Source: Acetobacter orleanensis
GTDB taxonomy: Bacteria; Pseudomonadota; Alphaproteobacteria; Acetobacterales; Acetobacteraceae
Length of the DNA stretch: 34,655 bases
NCBI RefSeq assembly: GCF_001581005.1
Contig: NZ_LHZV01000043.1
Coordinates: 1 to 34,655 of the forward strand
Reading direction: 5' to 3'
Shown: piece after piece, positions 7,981 to 15,760 of the stretch
Layout of the letters: each line of letters starts with the position of its first letter
Position numbering within the stretch: position 1 is the stretch's first letter
Position numbers and translations under genes: made by a program
The notes under the pieces: generated by a model
Seen by the model: only the letters and a program-made list of their open reading frames with translations
Database searches by the model: none
Told to the model about the DNA's origin: nothing

Positions 7981-9609
7981 ATGTGCGAAAATGAAAAAAA
8001 CGAAAATATTATTCCATATAAACTTGAGCAGAATACGGCAACAAATGGTGTTAGAGGCTTATATTCTCCCCATGATTTTTATATGGATTTATCAGAAGAT
8101 ATAATGAAAAATATTGAAAATCTTAATAAAGATGACAGTGTCCAGGCCGAGTTTATAGAAAAAAATATTGGGAACATAGTAAGTTTTTCGACGTATCTTC
8201 ATGAAACAATACACTGGTGGCAACATATAGGATCATCATCTGGTTTTCTACAAAGTCTTTCGAGTTTTTCTCTTGTCTATGAATGTAAAAGTGAAATCAA
8301 AAAAATAATTTCGGAAATAGGGAATGTAAAACCCCTCATAAAGTTTTATAAGAAACATTGCGGAGAGAAATTTAATTGTATTGATAGTTTTAACGTGTTG
8401 ATAAATGATTACTTAGACATAAACTTTGCAATCAATTTAATATTAAAACCTTCTAAATTGAGTGAATTCTATAAAGATTATTACTTCCTTGGTCGGGGCC
8501 ATTGCTTTTCTATTTTATATGCCATTTCATGTAATATTTTATCTATTAGTAGTAATGGTGGCGTAATAACAGATCCGGATTCTATAACGAAACAGATGAG
8601 GATATTGAAAGCCAAAAATTATCCCGAGTTTTCGGGTGTTGCACCCAGTTCTGACGCAATATCCTCCATCGGGCTCTATGAAATATTCGAAGGACAAGCG
8701 ATATTTAATCAAATACAATACTTAAGTTTAGCTCTTGGGGATGAAAGTTTAGTTCACTTTGAAGAACAAGGGTATCTGCATGGAGTATATAGGGTAGCTT
8801 TTGATAAATTCTTATATTATACTGGGTTAGCTTTTCCTGAAAAAACGATATCAAAAGAAGTAGGAATTTTCTTGCTTATCTGCGATCTATCAATAAATCC
8901 AACTTCGTGCTTTCCTGGTGCAATAGAAAATTTTGAAGAGTTTATTCCAAGTGTAGATCCAGGAACTAGATTTTCTAAATTATGTAAAGTTATTAGAAAT
9001 AATAAAAATATAATTAATAAACTAAACGATCTAAGTAAGGGTGAATATTGTGAAATATCAGAATTTATTTGTGAAAAAGCAGGGATAAAATCACCAACTG
9101 AAATTTTTAGAGAAGTATCAATGTGGCCTGAAATGAGTAAAGAAATTAATGAAATAATGGAAGAGGGAAGAATTTTATCATTCTCTGCTGAGAACATGCC
9201 AGTCAGACTGATTTTGTATAAATTTGTGGAATTCTATAGCAATAAATATAAAAATCCGGATTTTTTCTGCTGGATAGGTTATAAGCTAGCCTCTTCGAAA
9301 TTACCTGAAAATGGAATGGATATTTGGCTTAGTCAACAAACATTGTTCACAAAAAGATCTGATAAGCCTGGCGTTTTTGTGCGTAATTTTCCTAATATAA
9401 AAAATGAAAACCTTGTTAAAACCCTTGGGGAATTTTATAATTTTCTTGTTTTGCGAGATTTAACCGTGCAAATGGTAATGAAAGAAGGAAATTTTGATAT
9501 GTTTTTTGATAAATTTGTAGAAACAGATACCAATACTTCATACGAATGGGCTCAGGATATTTTTAAAAATGTATATGATGTCACGCCTGAAGAGTTCAAA
9601 GTATTATGA
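7981..9609 (+). CDS. Putative HExxH metallopeptidase-like protein of unknown family
   Basis: This 542-aa protein does not match a family I can name. TYLHETIHWWQHIG at residues 71-84 contains HETIH (His74, Glu75, His78), the zinc-binding HExxH signature of metallopeptidases. A possible third ligand is Glu237 in YEIFEGQAIFNQ, spaced like the gluzincin ExxA motif. The rest is mixed alpha-helical with no signal peptide and no membrane segment, so a cytoplasmic protein is expected. The ATG has AAGGAAATTAAGC upstream. The gene is strongly AT-rich, stands alone on the plus strand, and sits where other elements carry defence genes. A role as a defence or toxin protease is a guess from context. Confidence 0.7.
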   Translation: MCENEKNENIIPYKLEQNTATNGVRGLYSPHDFYMDLSEDIMKNIENLNKDDSVQAEFIEKNIGNIVSFSTYLHETIHWWQHIGSSSGFLQSLSSFSLVYECKSEIKKIISEIGNVKPLIKFYKKHCGEKFNCIDSFNVLINDYLDINFAINLILKPSKLSEFYKDYYFLGRGHCFSILYAISCNILSISSNGGVITDPDSITKQMRILKAKNYPEFSGVAPSSDAISSIGLYEIFEGQAIFNQIQYLSLALGDESLVHFEEQGYLHGVYRVAFDKFLYYTGLAFPEKTISKEVGIFLLICDLSINPTSCFPGAIENFEEFIPSVDPGTRFSKLCKVIRNNKNIINKLNDLSKGEYCEISEFICEKAGIKSPTEIFREVSMWPEMSKEINEIMEEGRILSFSAENMPVRLILYKFVEFYSNKYKNPDFFCWIGYKLASSKLPENGMDIWLSQQTLFTKRSDKPGVFVRNFPNIKNENLVKTLGEFYNFLVLRDLTVQMVMKEGNFDMFFDKFVETDTNTSYEWAQDIFKNVYDVTPEEFKVL

Positions 9610-9656
9610 AAATCATTTATGAAAGTATGATATTTTATTTTTCAAAGCTGACCGGT

Positions 9657-9689
9657 CTTCAATTTGCTAGTTCTATGTCCAAATTGAAG
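9657..9689. repeat. Inverted repeat downstream of the HExxH gene
   Basis: The perfect 10-base arms CTTCAATTTG and CAAATTGAAG have a 13-base loop, 47 bases past the stop codon. It may be a transcription terminator, but no clean T-run follows. Confidence 0.4.
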
Positions 9690-9706
9690 GCAATTGCGTT
9701 AAAAAA

Positions 9707-9992
9707 TTAATCACGGACGCCCCTTCGGGCCGCAAAACACAGGCAGTTCAGCTTTAGGATCTGCCTGTGATGGGCAAACAGCATCTCGATCTTTTTTCGT
9801 TGTCGTCGGTCCGTAATATATGCGTCCGTCAGTGCGAGGTCACGCAGACACCGTCCGTAGCGGCGCGGCATAATGGTGGCGGCCCAGGTCTCATTGATGA
9901 AGGCGAACTGCGCCGGATCAAGATCGAGCTTGGTATCGAACCACTCCTGTGGTCTCGTCAGGATGTCGGGGTGATCGTGCTCTGGGGGCTGC
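9707..9992 (-). pseudogene. Chimeric transposase remnant (IS630-like middle joined to IS1182/IS5-like C-terminus)
   Basis: One open minus-strand frame reads EWFDTKLDLDPAQFAFINETW then MPRRYGRC, which is the catalytic centre of IS630-type transposases with the first catalytic Asp changed to Asn (FINETW for FIDETW). It then runs into RRQRKKIEMLFAHHRQILKL, a C-terminal motif of IS1182/IS5-type transposases, and stops at 9707-9709. The two halves come from unrelated insertion sequences, so this is debris and not a working gene. No start codon or full catalytic triad is present. Confidence 0.65.
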
Positions 9993-10018
9993 CAGGAATT
10001 TCGTGTGCGATGCGTTAT

Positions 10019-10205
10019 TCACATTGTTGAACAGGCGGTGGCACGCGCGAAGCGGTCACCGAAGAGAATGGCGCACTGGGGCTTTGCCATGGACCATTCC
10101 CTCGGCGGCATGATCCATTCTTTCTCGGCGCGGTTCAAGGTCAGGAAGAGAAGCTTGAGGGCCGCGTCGTTATTGGGGAAATGCCCCTGGCCCGGACGGC
10201 CCGCC
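10019..10205 (-). pseudogene. IS256-family transposase C-terminal fragment
   Basis: On the minus strand the frame reads GHFPNNDAALKLLFLTLNRA, then EWIMPPREWSMAKPQCAILFGDRF, then a stop at 10019-10021. This resembles the C-terminus of IS256/mutator-type transposases (GHFPN...W...QFAILFGDRF). Everything upstream of about 10205 belongs to another insertion sequence, so only the last 60 or so residues survive. Confidence 0.65.
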
Positions 10206-10371
10206 TCAGCTTGGCGGCAGTTCTACCGGTCGTAGCGGCAAGGGCGCACCAGCGGACGGTACTCGCCGGACTGACGCTGAACCGTTCGGCCGCCTGACGG
10301 CGTGACAGACAACTCGAAACAGCTGCAACAACACGTTCGCGGAGATCCAGAGACAGGTTTCGTGATGACAT
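10206..10371 (-). pseudogene. IS630-family transposase N-terminal fragment
   Basis: From the ATG at 10369-10371 the frame reads SSRNLSLDLRERVVAAVSSC, then SRRQAAERFSVSPASTVRWC, the N-terminal helix-turn-helix of IS630-type transposases. The reading breaks off after RTAAK, where the IS256 fragment begins. It may be the other half of the same IS630 copy whose middle lies at about 9840-9990. Confidence 0.65.
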
Positions 10372-10410
10372 CCCTGGCCGACCTCCATTCCGGCTATCAT
10401 CTCGAATCAA

Positions 10411-10739
10411 ATCACCTCACTTTAGGAAATCCTTACGATTCAATCAGTGCAGAAAACACTCTAAGGATCGCAGTTAAGGCACGCACGAGTGGGCAGCTTA
10501 CCCGCTCTCCTTGCCTAAGAGCAGACCTTCTGCATCCCCCCCTAATTCGCCTGTCTGCTCAAGCGAACCAGAACAGAAAGTCGGCAGTCGCCTACTTTTA
10601 AGACATTCATTGACCTTGAAAGTCTACCCGTAACCAGACACTGTTTACGGGGATAAAGTCACTCCACGCTACGAGCATGCATCATGCTGACTATGCCTGA
10701 CGAACACGGCACCGCGGCTCAGCCGATTTTCTCTTCGCA
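10411..10739. other. Intergenic stretch between transposase debris and the ferredoxin gene
   Basis: No gene is recognised here. The left part is probably the outer end of the IS630 copy (ctttaggaaatcctta...). At 10627-10651 an inverted repeat CCCGTAA/TTACGGG lies about 90 bases past the ferredoxin stop, and could end transcription of that operon, though it has no T-run. Confidence 0.4.
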
Positions 10740-11069
10740 TCAGACTTTCACGAGTTTGATGGCACGCTCGGGACAGGCCTTTACACATAAACCGCAGGCA
10801 CGGCACTGATCGGCATGAGGCGTATACGCGACCATTCCCCCATGAACGCGGCTTTTGATCTTTCCGACAAAGGAGAGCTCACGATAGTCAGAACGGTCGA
10901 TCTTTCGGACCTCAAAAACATTGTAAGGGCACACGGCGACACAGGCATCTTTTCCCTCACACCGATTGAAATCCACAATCGGGACGACCAGCCCTGTTCG
11001 CCCCTCTTCCAAGCATTTATGTGTGCTCATTACTTTTTCTCTGTTTCCCGTTATTTCGCTGCCGCTCAT
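10740..11069 (-). CDS. Ferredoxin-like protein with two iron-sulfur cluster sites
   Basis: This 109-aa protein has two ferredoxin motifs. The C-terminal one, CRACGLCVKACP, is a complete [4Fe-4S] set. The N-terminal one, CEGKDACVAVCP, lacks the usual second Cys (Lys/Asp in its place), so it may hold a [3Fe-4S] cluster or use Asp as a ligand. The start ATG overlaps the nmrA-like stop codon as ATGA and has AGGAG eight bases upstream; a second ATG 39 bases in is less well placed. It is the last gene of a three-gene operon and probably passes electrons to an unidentified oxidoreductase. Confidence 0.85.
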   Translation of the reverse strand: MSGSEITGNREKVMSTHKCLEEGRTGLVVPIVDFNRCEGKDACVAVCPYNVFEVRKIDRSDYRELSFVGKIKSRVHGGMVAYTPHADQCRACGLCVKACPERAIKLVKV

Positions 11070-11971
11070 TCGACGCTCTCCTGCAAATTCCGACTTTGCC
11101 GAAGCTCCCGCGCGAACATCTCAAGCGTCGTCGTCGGCCTCCCCAGTTTTTCCCAGGTCTCCCCTGCGTAAAACGGATCTTCGTGATCTCCGAAATAGGC
11201 GAACAGATGCGCCACGAATTTCATTTTCGGATTGAAAAGGCCGATCATCCGCATGACCCAGAGCGGCGCCACGCGAATTTTGAGAGAGGGGTCGTAGTTT
11301 TTTACAAAACGCTTCAGCGCCTGTCTGACGGAGATCACTTCCGGTCCCTGTACCGGACAATGTTCTGGCATTGCCTGAGGATTCTGAAACGCCTCGACCA
11401 CCCATCGTGCGTAATCCGCGGCACTGATCCACCAGATTTTGACGCGCGTATTCCCAATCCACTGAATCGCACGTCCGCTGATCATGAAAGGCAGCAACTC
11501 CATGAAATGGGTCGGCGCGAAGAAGGTATGTCGAATACCGGTGTCCGCAATGATCTTGTGCCCTTCCATACGGATAATATTGGGCACGACATTCTGTTTG
11601 ATGTTTGTGAGCGCCGGTGGATAGGCACCAAGAGCACCGATCTTGGCAATATACCGGATGTCCAGCCCCTGTCTGGCCGTCATCAGGTTTTGCACACCCT
11701 CGCGCTCTTCATAAAAGGGAAGATTCGGATCCGCCGTTTCAGTTGCAAGATTGAGATAAATGGCATCTACCCCGTCTAGAGCCGCGCGCAGGCTCGGAAC
11801 GTCCCGCAGATCGGCCTGAACGATCTCGACAGTATCCGGAAGCATCCTGCGTGCCTTATCTGGCGAGCGGACAATGGCCCGGACTTCGAAATGTCTGGCC
11901 AGTTCGGTCGTAACCGGCGCGCCAAGCCGGCCTGTCGCGCCAATGACGGCAATTTTTCTGATCGGTTTCAT
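11066..11971 (-). CDS. NmrA-like / atypical short-chain dehydrogenase family NAD(P)-binding protein
   Basis: This 301-aa protein opens with KIAVIGATGRLGAPV, the GxxGxxG dinucleotide-binding loop (Gly11, Gly14, Gly17), and continues as an NmrA-type Rossmann protein with VRAIVRSPDKARRML (second strand, NADP-type basic residues) and VDAIYLNLATET. Such proteins act as redox sensors or NAD(P)H-dependent reductases. The substrate cannot be told. It starts inside the tetR stop (ATGA overlap) with AGGA upstream, and ends inside the ferredoxin start, so the three genes are translationally coupled. The base composition is richer in GC than the defence cargo, more like chromosomal DNA. Confidence 0.85.
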   Translation of the reverse strand: MKPIRKIAVIGATGRLGAPVTTELARHFEVRAIVRSPDKARRMLPDTVEIVQADLRDVPSLRAALDGVDAIYLNLATETADPNLPFYEEREGVQNLMTARQGLDIRYIAKIGALGAYPPALTNIKQNVVPNIIRMEGHKIIADTGIRHTFFAPTHFMELLPFMISGRAIQWIGNTRVKIWWISAADYARWVVEAFQNPQAMPEHCPVQGPEVISVRQALKRFVKNYDPSLKIRVAPLWVMRMIGLFNPKMKFVAHLFAYFGDHEDPFYAGETWEKLGRPTTTLEMFARELRQSRNLQESVE

Positions 11972-12678
11972 GGTGTGTCCTGATCCATGGATGCAAAAAT
12001 TGTCCTGAGTTTTTCAGGGGCGTAATGCCGGTTTATGGCGGTGTTTCTGAGGCCGATCCCACGCAGCAAGAAACGGACTGTGTTCTCGATCAGCTTGGCG
12101 CGTGTCACGCCGTATTCAACGACCGTGATATCGGGCAGGCTGATCAGATGCAGCGTGTTCGCCAGATGATGAACGAACCAGATCTCAGCACTTCCGGTCT
12201 GAACACCGTCCTCCACATCACCCGCATCCTGCGCAGCCCGGAAGGAGCGTTCGAAAATGCCGATCCATGGTTTCACATGCCTGTCGAGGAAAGCCTTCGC
12301 GAACTGCCCGTCGCTCAGCAGGCTGGCCGTGACCAGCCGCTTGGTATCATTATGAGACTGTGCATCTCCGATGCCGGGAAAGACCGCCTGCACGAGCAAC
12401 GCAACACCGGTGACCAGTGTTGCTGTCGAAGGTGCTGCTTCAGCGAGAAGACGGCTGCCGACGGCGTTTGCCTCGACGCAATGAGACTCAAGTTCCGCGT
12501 AAAGCACCTCCTTACTGGCAAAGTGCCGGTAAAGAAGGGCCTCGGAAACCCCCGCCGCTCTGGCGATCTCTTTTGTGGTCGCCCGCTCCCGACCAAGGCG
12601 GGCGAAAACGGGAGCGGCCGCTGACAGGATCGCCTGCCTGCGATCCGTCGCGGAAAGTCTGGAAGGGCGTGAGGGCAT
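11968..12678 (-). CDS. TetR-family transcriptional regulator
   Basis: This 236-aa protein has an N-terminal helix-turn-helix at about residues 14-60 (ILSAAAPVFARLGRERATTKEI, then AGVSEALLYRHFASKEVLYAELE), the classic TetR/AcrR DNA-binding domain. A variable helical ligand-binding domain follows. The start has AAGGAGAAACC upstream. A perfect 20-base palindrome at 12701-12720 lies in front of the gene, so the protein very likely represses its own operon with the nmrA-like and ferredoxin genes. The inducer is unknown. Confidence 0.9.
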   Translation of the reverse strand: MPSRPSRLSATDRRQAILSAAAPVFARLGRERATTKEIARAAGVSEALLYRHFASKEVLYAELESHCVEANAVGSRLLAEAAPSTATLVTGVALLVQAVFPGIGDAQSHNDTKRLVTASLLSDGQFAKAFLDRHVKPWIGIFERSFRAAQDAGDVEDGVQTGSAEIWFVHHLANTLHLISLPDITVVEYGVTRAKLIENTVRFLLRGIGLRNTAINRHYAPEKLRTIFASMDQDTP

Positions 12679-12700
12679 GGTTTCTCCTTACGGAGAATTT

Positions 12701-12720
12701 GTAAGTGAATATTCACTTAC
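12701..12720. promoter_or_regulatory. TetR operator palindrome within the putative operon promoter
   Basis: GTAAGTGAATATTCACTTAC is a perfect 20-base inverted repeat, 22 bases upstream of the tetR start. On the minus strand TTGCAT lies just upstream and TACAAA overlaps its end at 17-base spacing, so the operator would fill the spacer of a sigma-70-like promoter. Confidence 0.75.
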
Positions 12721-12759
12721 ATGCAAGCGCCTTATGACACCTCGCCGTATATGACCAGG

Positions 12760-12774
12760 AGCGGACCGTCCGCT
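12760..12774. repeat. Short palindrome between tetR and the integrase gene
   Basis: AGCGGAC-C-GTCCGCT, seven-base arms around one base. It lies between the integrase 3' end and the tetR promoter. No hairpin element of the seven-copy family is found here, unlike beside the other integrases. Confidence 0.3.
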
Positions 12775-12790
12775 TTCCTCCCCTAATTCG

Positions 12791-14413
12791 TCATAGAATT
12801 TGTCTTAAATAAAGTGTTGGATACCTGACAGTCTCCACCGTCTGCTTAAGATTTTCGGTGATGATACCAGAGAGATAGGTCGTGGCTCCTTGGCTCTTGT
12901 GACTAGATTCATGACCGAGGAGAGCATCAATCCAGAGCTCTCGGAGGTCTCCGGCTTGATTGCGCAGGCGGGTGGACACCGTGTGTCGGAAACTATGGAA
13001 GGTAATGGCGGCAGGAAGGCCTATGGTTGTTTTGAACTTCGAGAAATTCCGGCCAAAGTCTGTGCCCCTTGGCCCTGTTTGAGGGGTTTTCAGTTCCGAG
13101 AACAGGAATTTCTCGCCGTCTTTCCTGAAGTCCAAAATGCCCCAGTCCAGTAAGGCGCTATGGATCGGCACATTCCGGGTGCCCGCTTCTGTTTTCGGTG
13201 TCCATTTGTCTTCGGGATGAGGGCGGATAAGGAAACAGGGAATACCGTCAACCTCCTGAATATCCTCATTCCGCAGGTTACTGATTTCTCCCAGCCTCAT
13301 GCCACTATACGCGGCGACCAGTGTAATCCCTGCAAAGGTGGCCTGTGAGATGGTGCTGCATGTCCATGCCGAAGACGAAAGAAGGGCGAGTTCATTGTCT
13401 GTCCATGCCCTGCGGGGGTTCCGCTTGGTCAGGTCAAAGTCCCAGTTGCTCCATGGGTTCTTTTCGGCAATCTCGCGACGGATCAGCTGGTTCCACAAGG
13501 CCGAAAGACGCATGAAGTGATTCTTCACGCTCTTGCCGCTTAAGGTCGGCAGGTCAAATTCCTGCGCCCGCTCGACCTCAGCGTTTAAATCCAACTCCTG
13601 CTTGCCTTTGGCGTAGGAGGTGGGGAGAGAGAAAAGCAGGTCTCGAAATTCGCCTGCCACCCGGCCAGTAATCTCTTTGACTGTCTTATCGCCAAAAGCC
13701 TGAACCAAGAGTGCTACCGTGCGGCCTGTCTCTTTCTTGGTAGCGTCACTCTTCTGGGTGTCCGCCAGCAAGGCTATCTGAAGGGCTTCCGTCAGGCGAG
13801 GAGAGGTCGGAGCGGTCGGAGTAGGGGAAGGGGATGCTAACTGGTGAGACGGCGGCACCGCGCCGGGAGCCTGAGACAGGGCTGGGCCGGTCTGAAACAG
13901 TTTGACCAGTGTGTCATGCAACCGTTCGATTTCTTCGGTCTTACTGGCAAGACTGGCTTTGTCCTGCATTTTGCCAGTTATCATGTCCTGACGCAACGTG
14001 ATGATATGCTGATTTAGCCGTTCCAAAGCGTCTGTGGAGTAAGTCAGGAACGCTCTGGTTTTGAGCAGGTCTTCATAACGGGTCATGCTGGCTGTGTAGC
14101 GCTCAATCTTGAGCTGTTCTGCGGCATTCCGATCGGTGGTCTCGATGACCTCTTCCTGTCTCTTGATGATGTCTTCATACAGCGCCAGAAGGTCGTCTTT
14201 GGTGATGGGCTTGTCCTGAGCTGAGTCAGTCATGGTGCGGGCCGTCCTGAAAAGCGCGCTGGTCTGGGCATGGAGGGCCATGGCCGAGAGGCGGGCTTCT
14301 GATTTGTTCCCTGTTTTGAGGGAAATCCAGAATTCAGTTTTGCCGAAGAGGGGGCGCAAGGCAACGGGAACGACGCGACGGAAATGATAGTGGGTGCCTA
14401 CGAGAGCCAGCAT
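12791..14413 (-). CDS. Tyrosine recombinase/integrase, long type (element 3)
   Basis: This 540-aa recombinase starts MLALVGTHYHFRRVVP. It has a long helical middle (about residues 65-190, Glu/Gln-rich, probably coiled coil) that the short-type integrases lack. A core-binding domain and a catalytic domain follow, with SGMRLGEI, HSFRHTVST, LGHESSHKS and TTYLSG (Tyr near 513). All catalytic residues are present. The ATG at 14411-14413 has GGAG nine bases upstream; the frame extends 18 codons further with no ribosome site. It is more distant from the long-type integrases at 1-747 and 25191-26807 than those are from each other. Confidence 0.92.
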   Translation of the reverse strand: MLALVGTHYHFRRVVPVALRPLFGKTEFWISLKTGNKSEARLSAMALHAQTSALFRTARTMTDSAQDKPITKDDLLALYEDIIKRQEEVIETTDRNAAEQLKIERYTASMTRYEDLLKTRAFLTYSTDALERLNQHIITLRQDMITGKMQDKASLASKTEEIERLHDTLVKLFQTGPALSQAPGAVPPSHQLASPSPTPTAPTSPRLTEALQIALLADTQKSDATKKETGRTVALLVQAFGDKTVKEITGRVAGEFRDLLFSLPTSYAKGKQELDLNAEVERAQEFDLPTLSGKSVKNHFMRLSALWNQLIRREIAEKNPWSNWDFDLTKRNPRRAWTDNELALLSSSAWTCSTISQATFAGITLVAAYSGMRLGEISNLRNEDIQEVDGIPCFLIRPHPEDKWTPKTEAGTRNVPIHSALLDWGILDFRKDGEKFLFSELKTPQTGPRGTDFGRNFSKFKTTIGLPAAITFHSFRHTVSTRLRNQAGDLRELWIDALLGHESSHKSQGATTYLSGIITENLKQTVETVRYPTLYLRQIL

Positions 14414-14507
14414 TGAGAACTTCTCCAGTTTGGAGAAGGACTGTGGAGAAGCGGGTTTACACTTCACCGCTTTCAGTGTTTCTTAATAAAATCAATATGT
14501 TAAGGTA

Positions 14508-14532
14508 TGCGAACTGCGGGACTCGAACCCGC
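14508..14532 (-). repeat. tRNA 3'-end att core, copy 3 (boundary of elements 3 and 4)
   Basis: The core TGCGAACTGCGGGACTCGAA is kept, but the base run corresponding to the tRNA CCA end reads GGTA instead of TGG, so this copy has diverged at its outer edge. Confidence 0.75.
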
Positions 14533-14651
14533 TCGCTTTGGTCGCAACCAACAAAGCAACCCATTGAAATAAAACGATAATTTCAGACGAAATCATCCTT
14601 CGCATGGTGACTACGGGTTCACTCTGCGGGCAAACCCGTGGGGCAGTCAAG
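14533..14651. repeat. Element-end repeat, type A, copy 2
   Basis: Same block as at 862-980, including CATTGAAA...ACGATAATTTCAG and the terminal stem-loop. Here one arm base is changed (TGACTAC against GCAGTCA). Confidence 0.6.
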
Positions 14652-14691
14652 AATCTAATTAATTACAAAAATAGATTACTAGAGGAAAGTT

Positions 14692-14706
14692 TCCTCCCAT
14701 AAAGAA
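14692..14706. promoter_or_regulatory. Palindrome upstream of the TIR gene
   Basis: GAGGAAA-G-TTTCCTC has perfect seven-base arms, about 80 bases before the TIR start. It may be an operator, but no dedicated regulator gene is seen beside it. Confidence 0.35.
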
Positions 14707-14782
14707 TATATAAATTTCGTCGTGACGCGCACCAAAAAATGTATATATTTTGACTTGAGATAATTTTCGATGTGGAGTGAAA

Positions 14783-15571
14783 ATGACAACGGTTTTTATT
14801 AGTCATATTACTAGAGAAAATAAGATTGCATCTTCTTTGAAATCTGAAATAGATGATTCATTGCTTGGTGGGGTGCAAGTTTTCCAATCTAGCGATCCTA
14901 ACTCTATTGGCATGGGAGATAATTGGTTAAAGGTTATCGATCAAAATCTGAATACTTGTGATGCATTGATCCTACTTGTTAGTCCTGAAAGTGTGGATAG
15001 GCCTTGGATTAATTTTGAGTTCGGTGCAGCATGGGCTCGGCGTATATCTGTCATTCCTATCGTTCATTCTGGAATGACTTTGGGAAAACTACCTATTCCC
15101 ATGTCTCTTCAGCAAGGTTTTGAGTTAACCAATACACAGGGAATGCAGGGTTTAATAGGGAAGCTAGCAGGGTTAGCTAATCTGCGAGCACCTGTCCGGA
15201 ATTATGAAAAATTTTGTTCAGACGTTAAGAGATTAGAAGATATTTCATATAAATATAGAGAAGCATTGATAGAAATAAAATCTATAGATGAAGAGGTTTA
15301 TAAGTTTCTATGTGAATTAAAAGTTGAGGCAGGGCAGTTTTTTCCACGACAGTATCCTGAGAGAATTTTTGAAAAAATGCGAGAGAGTTTCGATGCGTTA
15401 AAAAGCGGAGGATTTATTGAATATGAATATGGTGGTGTTGGACCAACAGATGCTCGTGGCATCAGAACGCATGGAATGATAATGAGTACCAGAGGGAACT
15501 TTGGTTACTTGGGTGTTTTGGTAAAGCCGTTATTTATTGATCTCAAGAATGAGGTCCAGAAATCTCAGTAA
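14783..15571 (+). CDS. TIR-domain protein, putative NAD+-consuming defence effector
   Basis: This 262-aa protein has an N-terminal TIR domain (residues 1 to about 120): TTVFISHITRENKIASSL is the first strand and helix, and SVDRPWINFEFGAAWARR contains the W-x-x-x-E arrangement (Trp75, Glu79) whose Glu is catalytic in TIR NADases. Bacterial TIR proteins degrade NAD+ or make signalling nucleotides during phage infection. The C-terminal 140 residues have no domain I can name and may sense or oligomerize. The ATG at 14783 has GGAG five bases upstream; a GTG six bases earlier overlaps that ribosome site. No ThsA-like partner is nearby, so it is probably a single-gene system, the only cargo of element 4. 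AT-rich. Confidence 0.85.
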   Translation: MTTVFISHITRENKIASSLKSEIDDSLLGGVQVFQSSDPNSIGMGDNWLKVIDQNLNTCDALILLVSPESVDRPWINFEFGAAWARRISVIPIVHSGMTLGKLPIPMSLQQGFELTNTQGMQGLIGKLAGLANLRAPVRNYEKFCSDVKRLEDISYKYREALIEIKSIDEEVYKFLCELKVEAGQFFPRQYPERIFEKMRESFDALKSGGFIEYEYGGVGPTDARGIRTHGMIMSTRGNFGYLGVLVKPLFIDLKNEVQKSQ

Positions 15572-15679
15572 CATTTTAATAAGATTTATAGATTCCTTGT
15601 GGATCTTAATTTGGTAGTGAATTTAAGGGAAGATCAATGCTTCTGGTATTTATATAAACTTTGATTTTGTATATTGGAG

Positions 15680-15759
15680 AGGGTCAACGGGGGAGGTTTC
15701 TCCCCCTTGCCAGCTGTTGAATGCTACCTTGGGTAGCCATTCGACACTGCTGGCTCCCT
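15680..15759 (+). repeat. Structured hairpin element D
   Basis: GGGGGAG-gttt-CTCCCCC is followed by stem TGTTGAAT/ATTCGACA (one G-T wobble) around GCTACC-TT-GGGTAGC, then CTGCTGGCTCCC. It lies against the 3' end of the integrase gene. It shares its outer stem with copies C and F. Confidence 0.77.
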
Positions 15760-15760
15760 T

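Noticed and set aside
11021..11779. 252-codon plus-strand frame opposite the nmrA-like gene
   Set aside because: The minus-strand gene has a clear Rossmann motif and 4-base overlaps with both neighbours. The plus-strand frame has no domain.
14783..15571. A Thoeris system built on the TIR gene
   Set aside because: No ThsA-like gene (SIR2/SLOG or similar) is found in element 4 or next to it, so only a single-gene TIR protein can be claimed.
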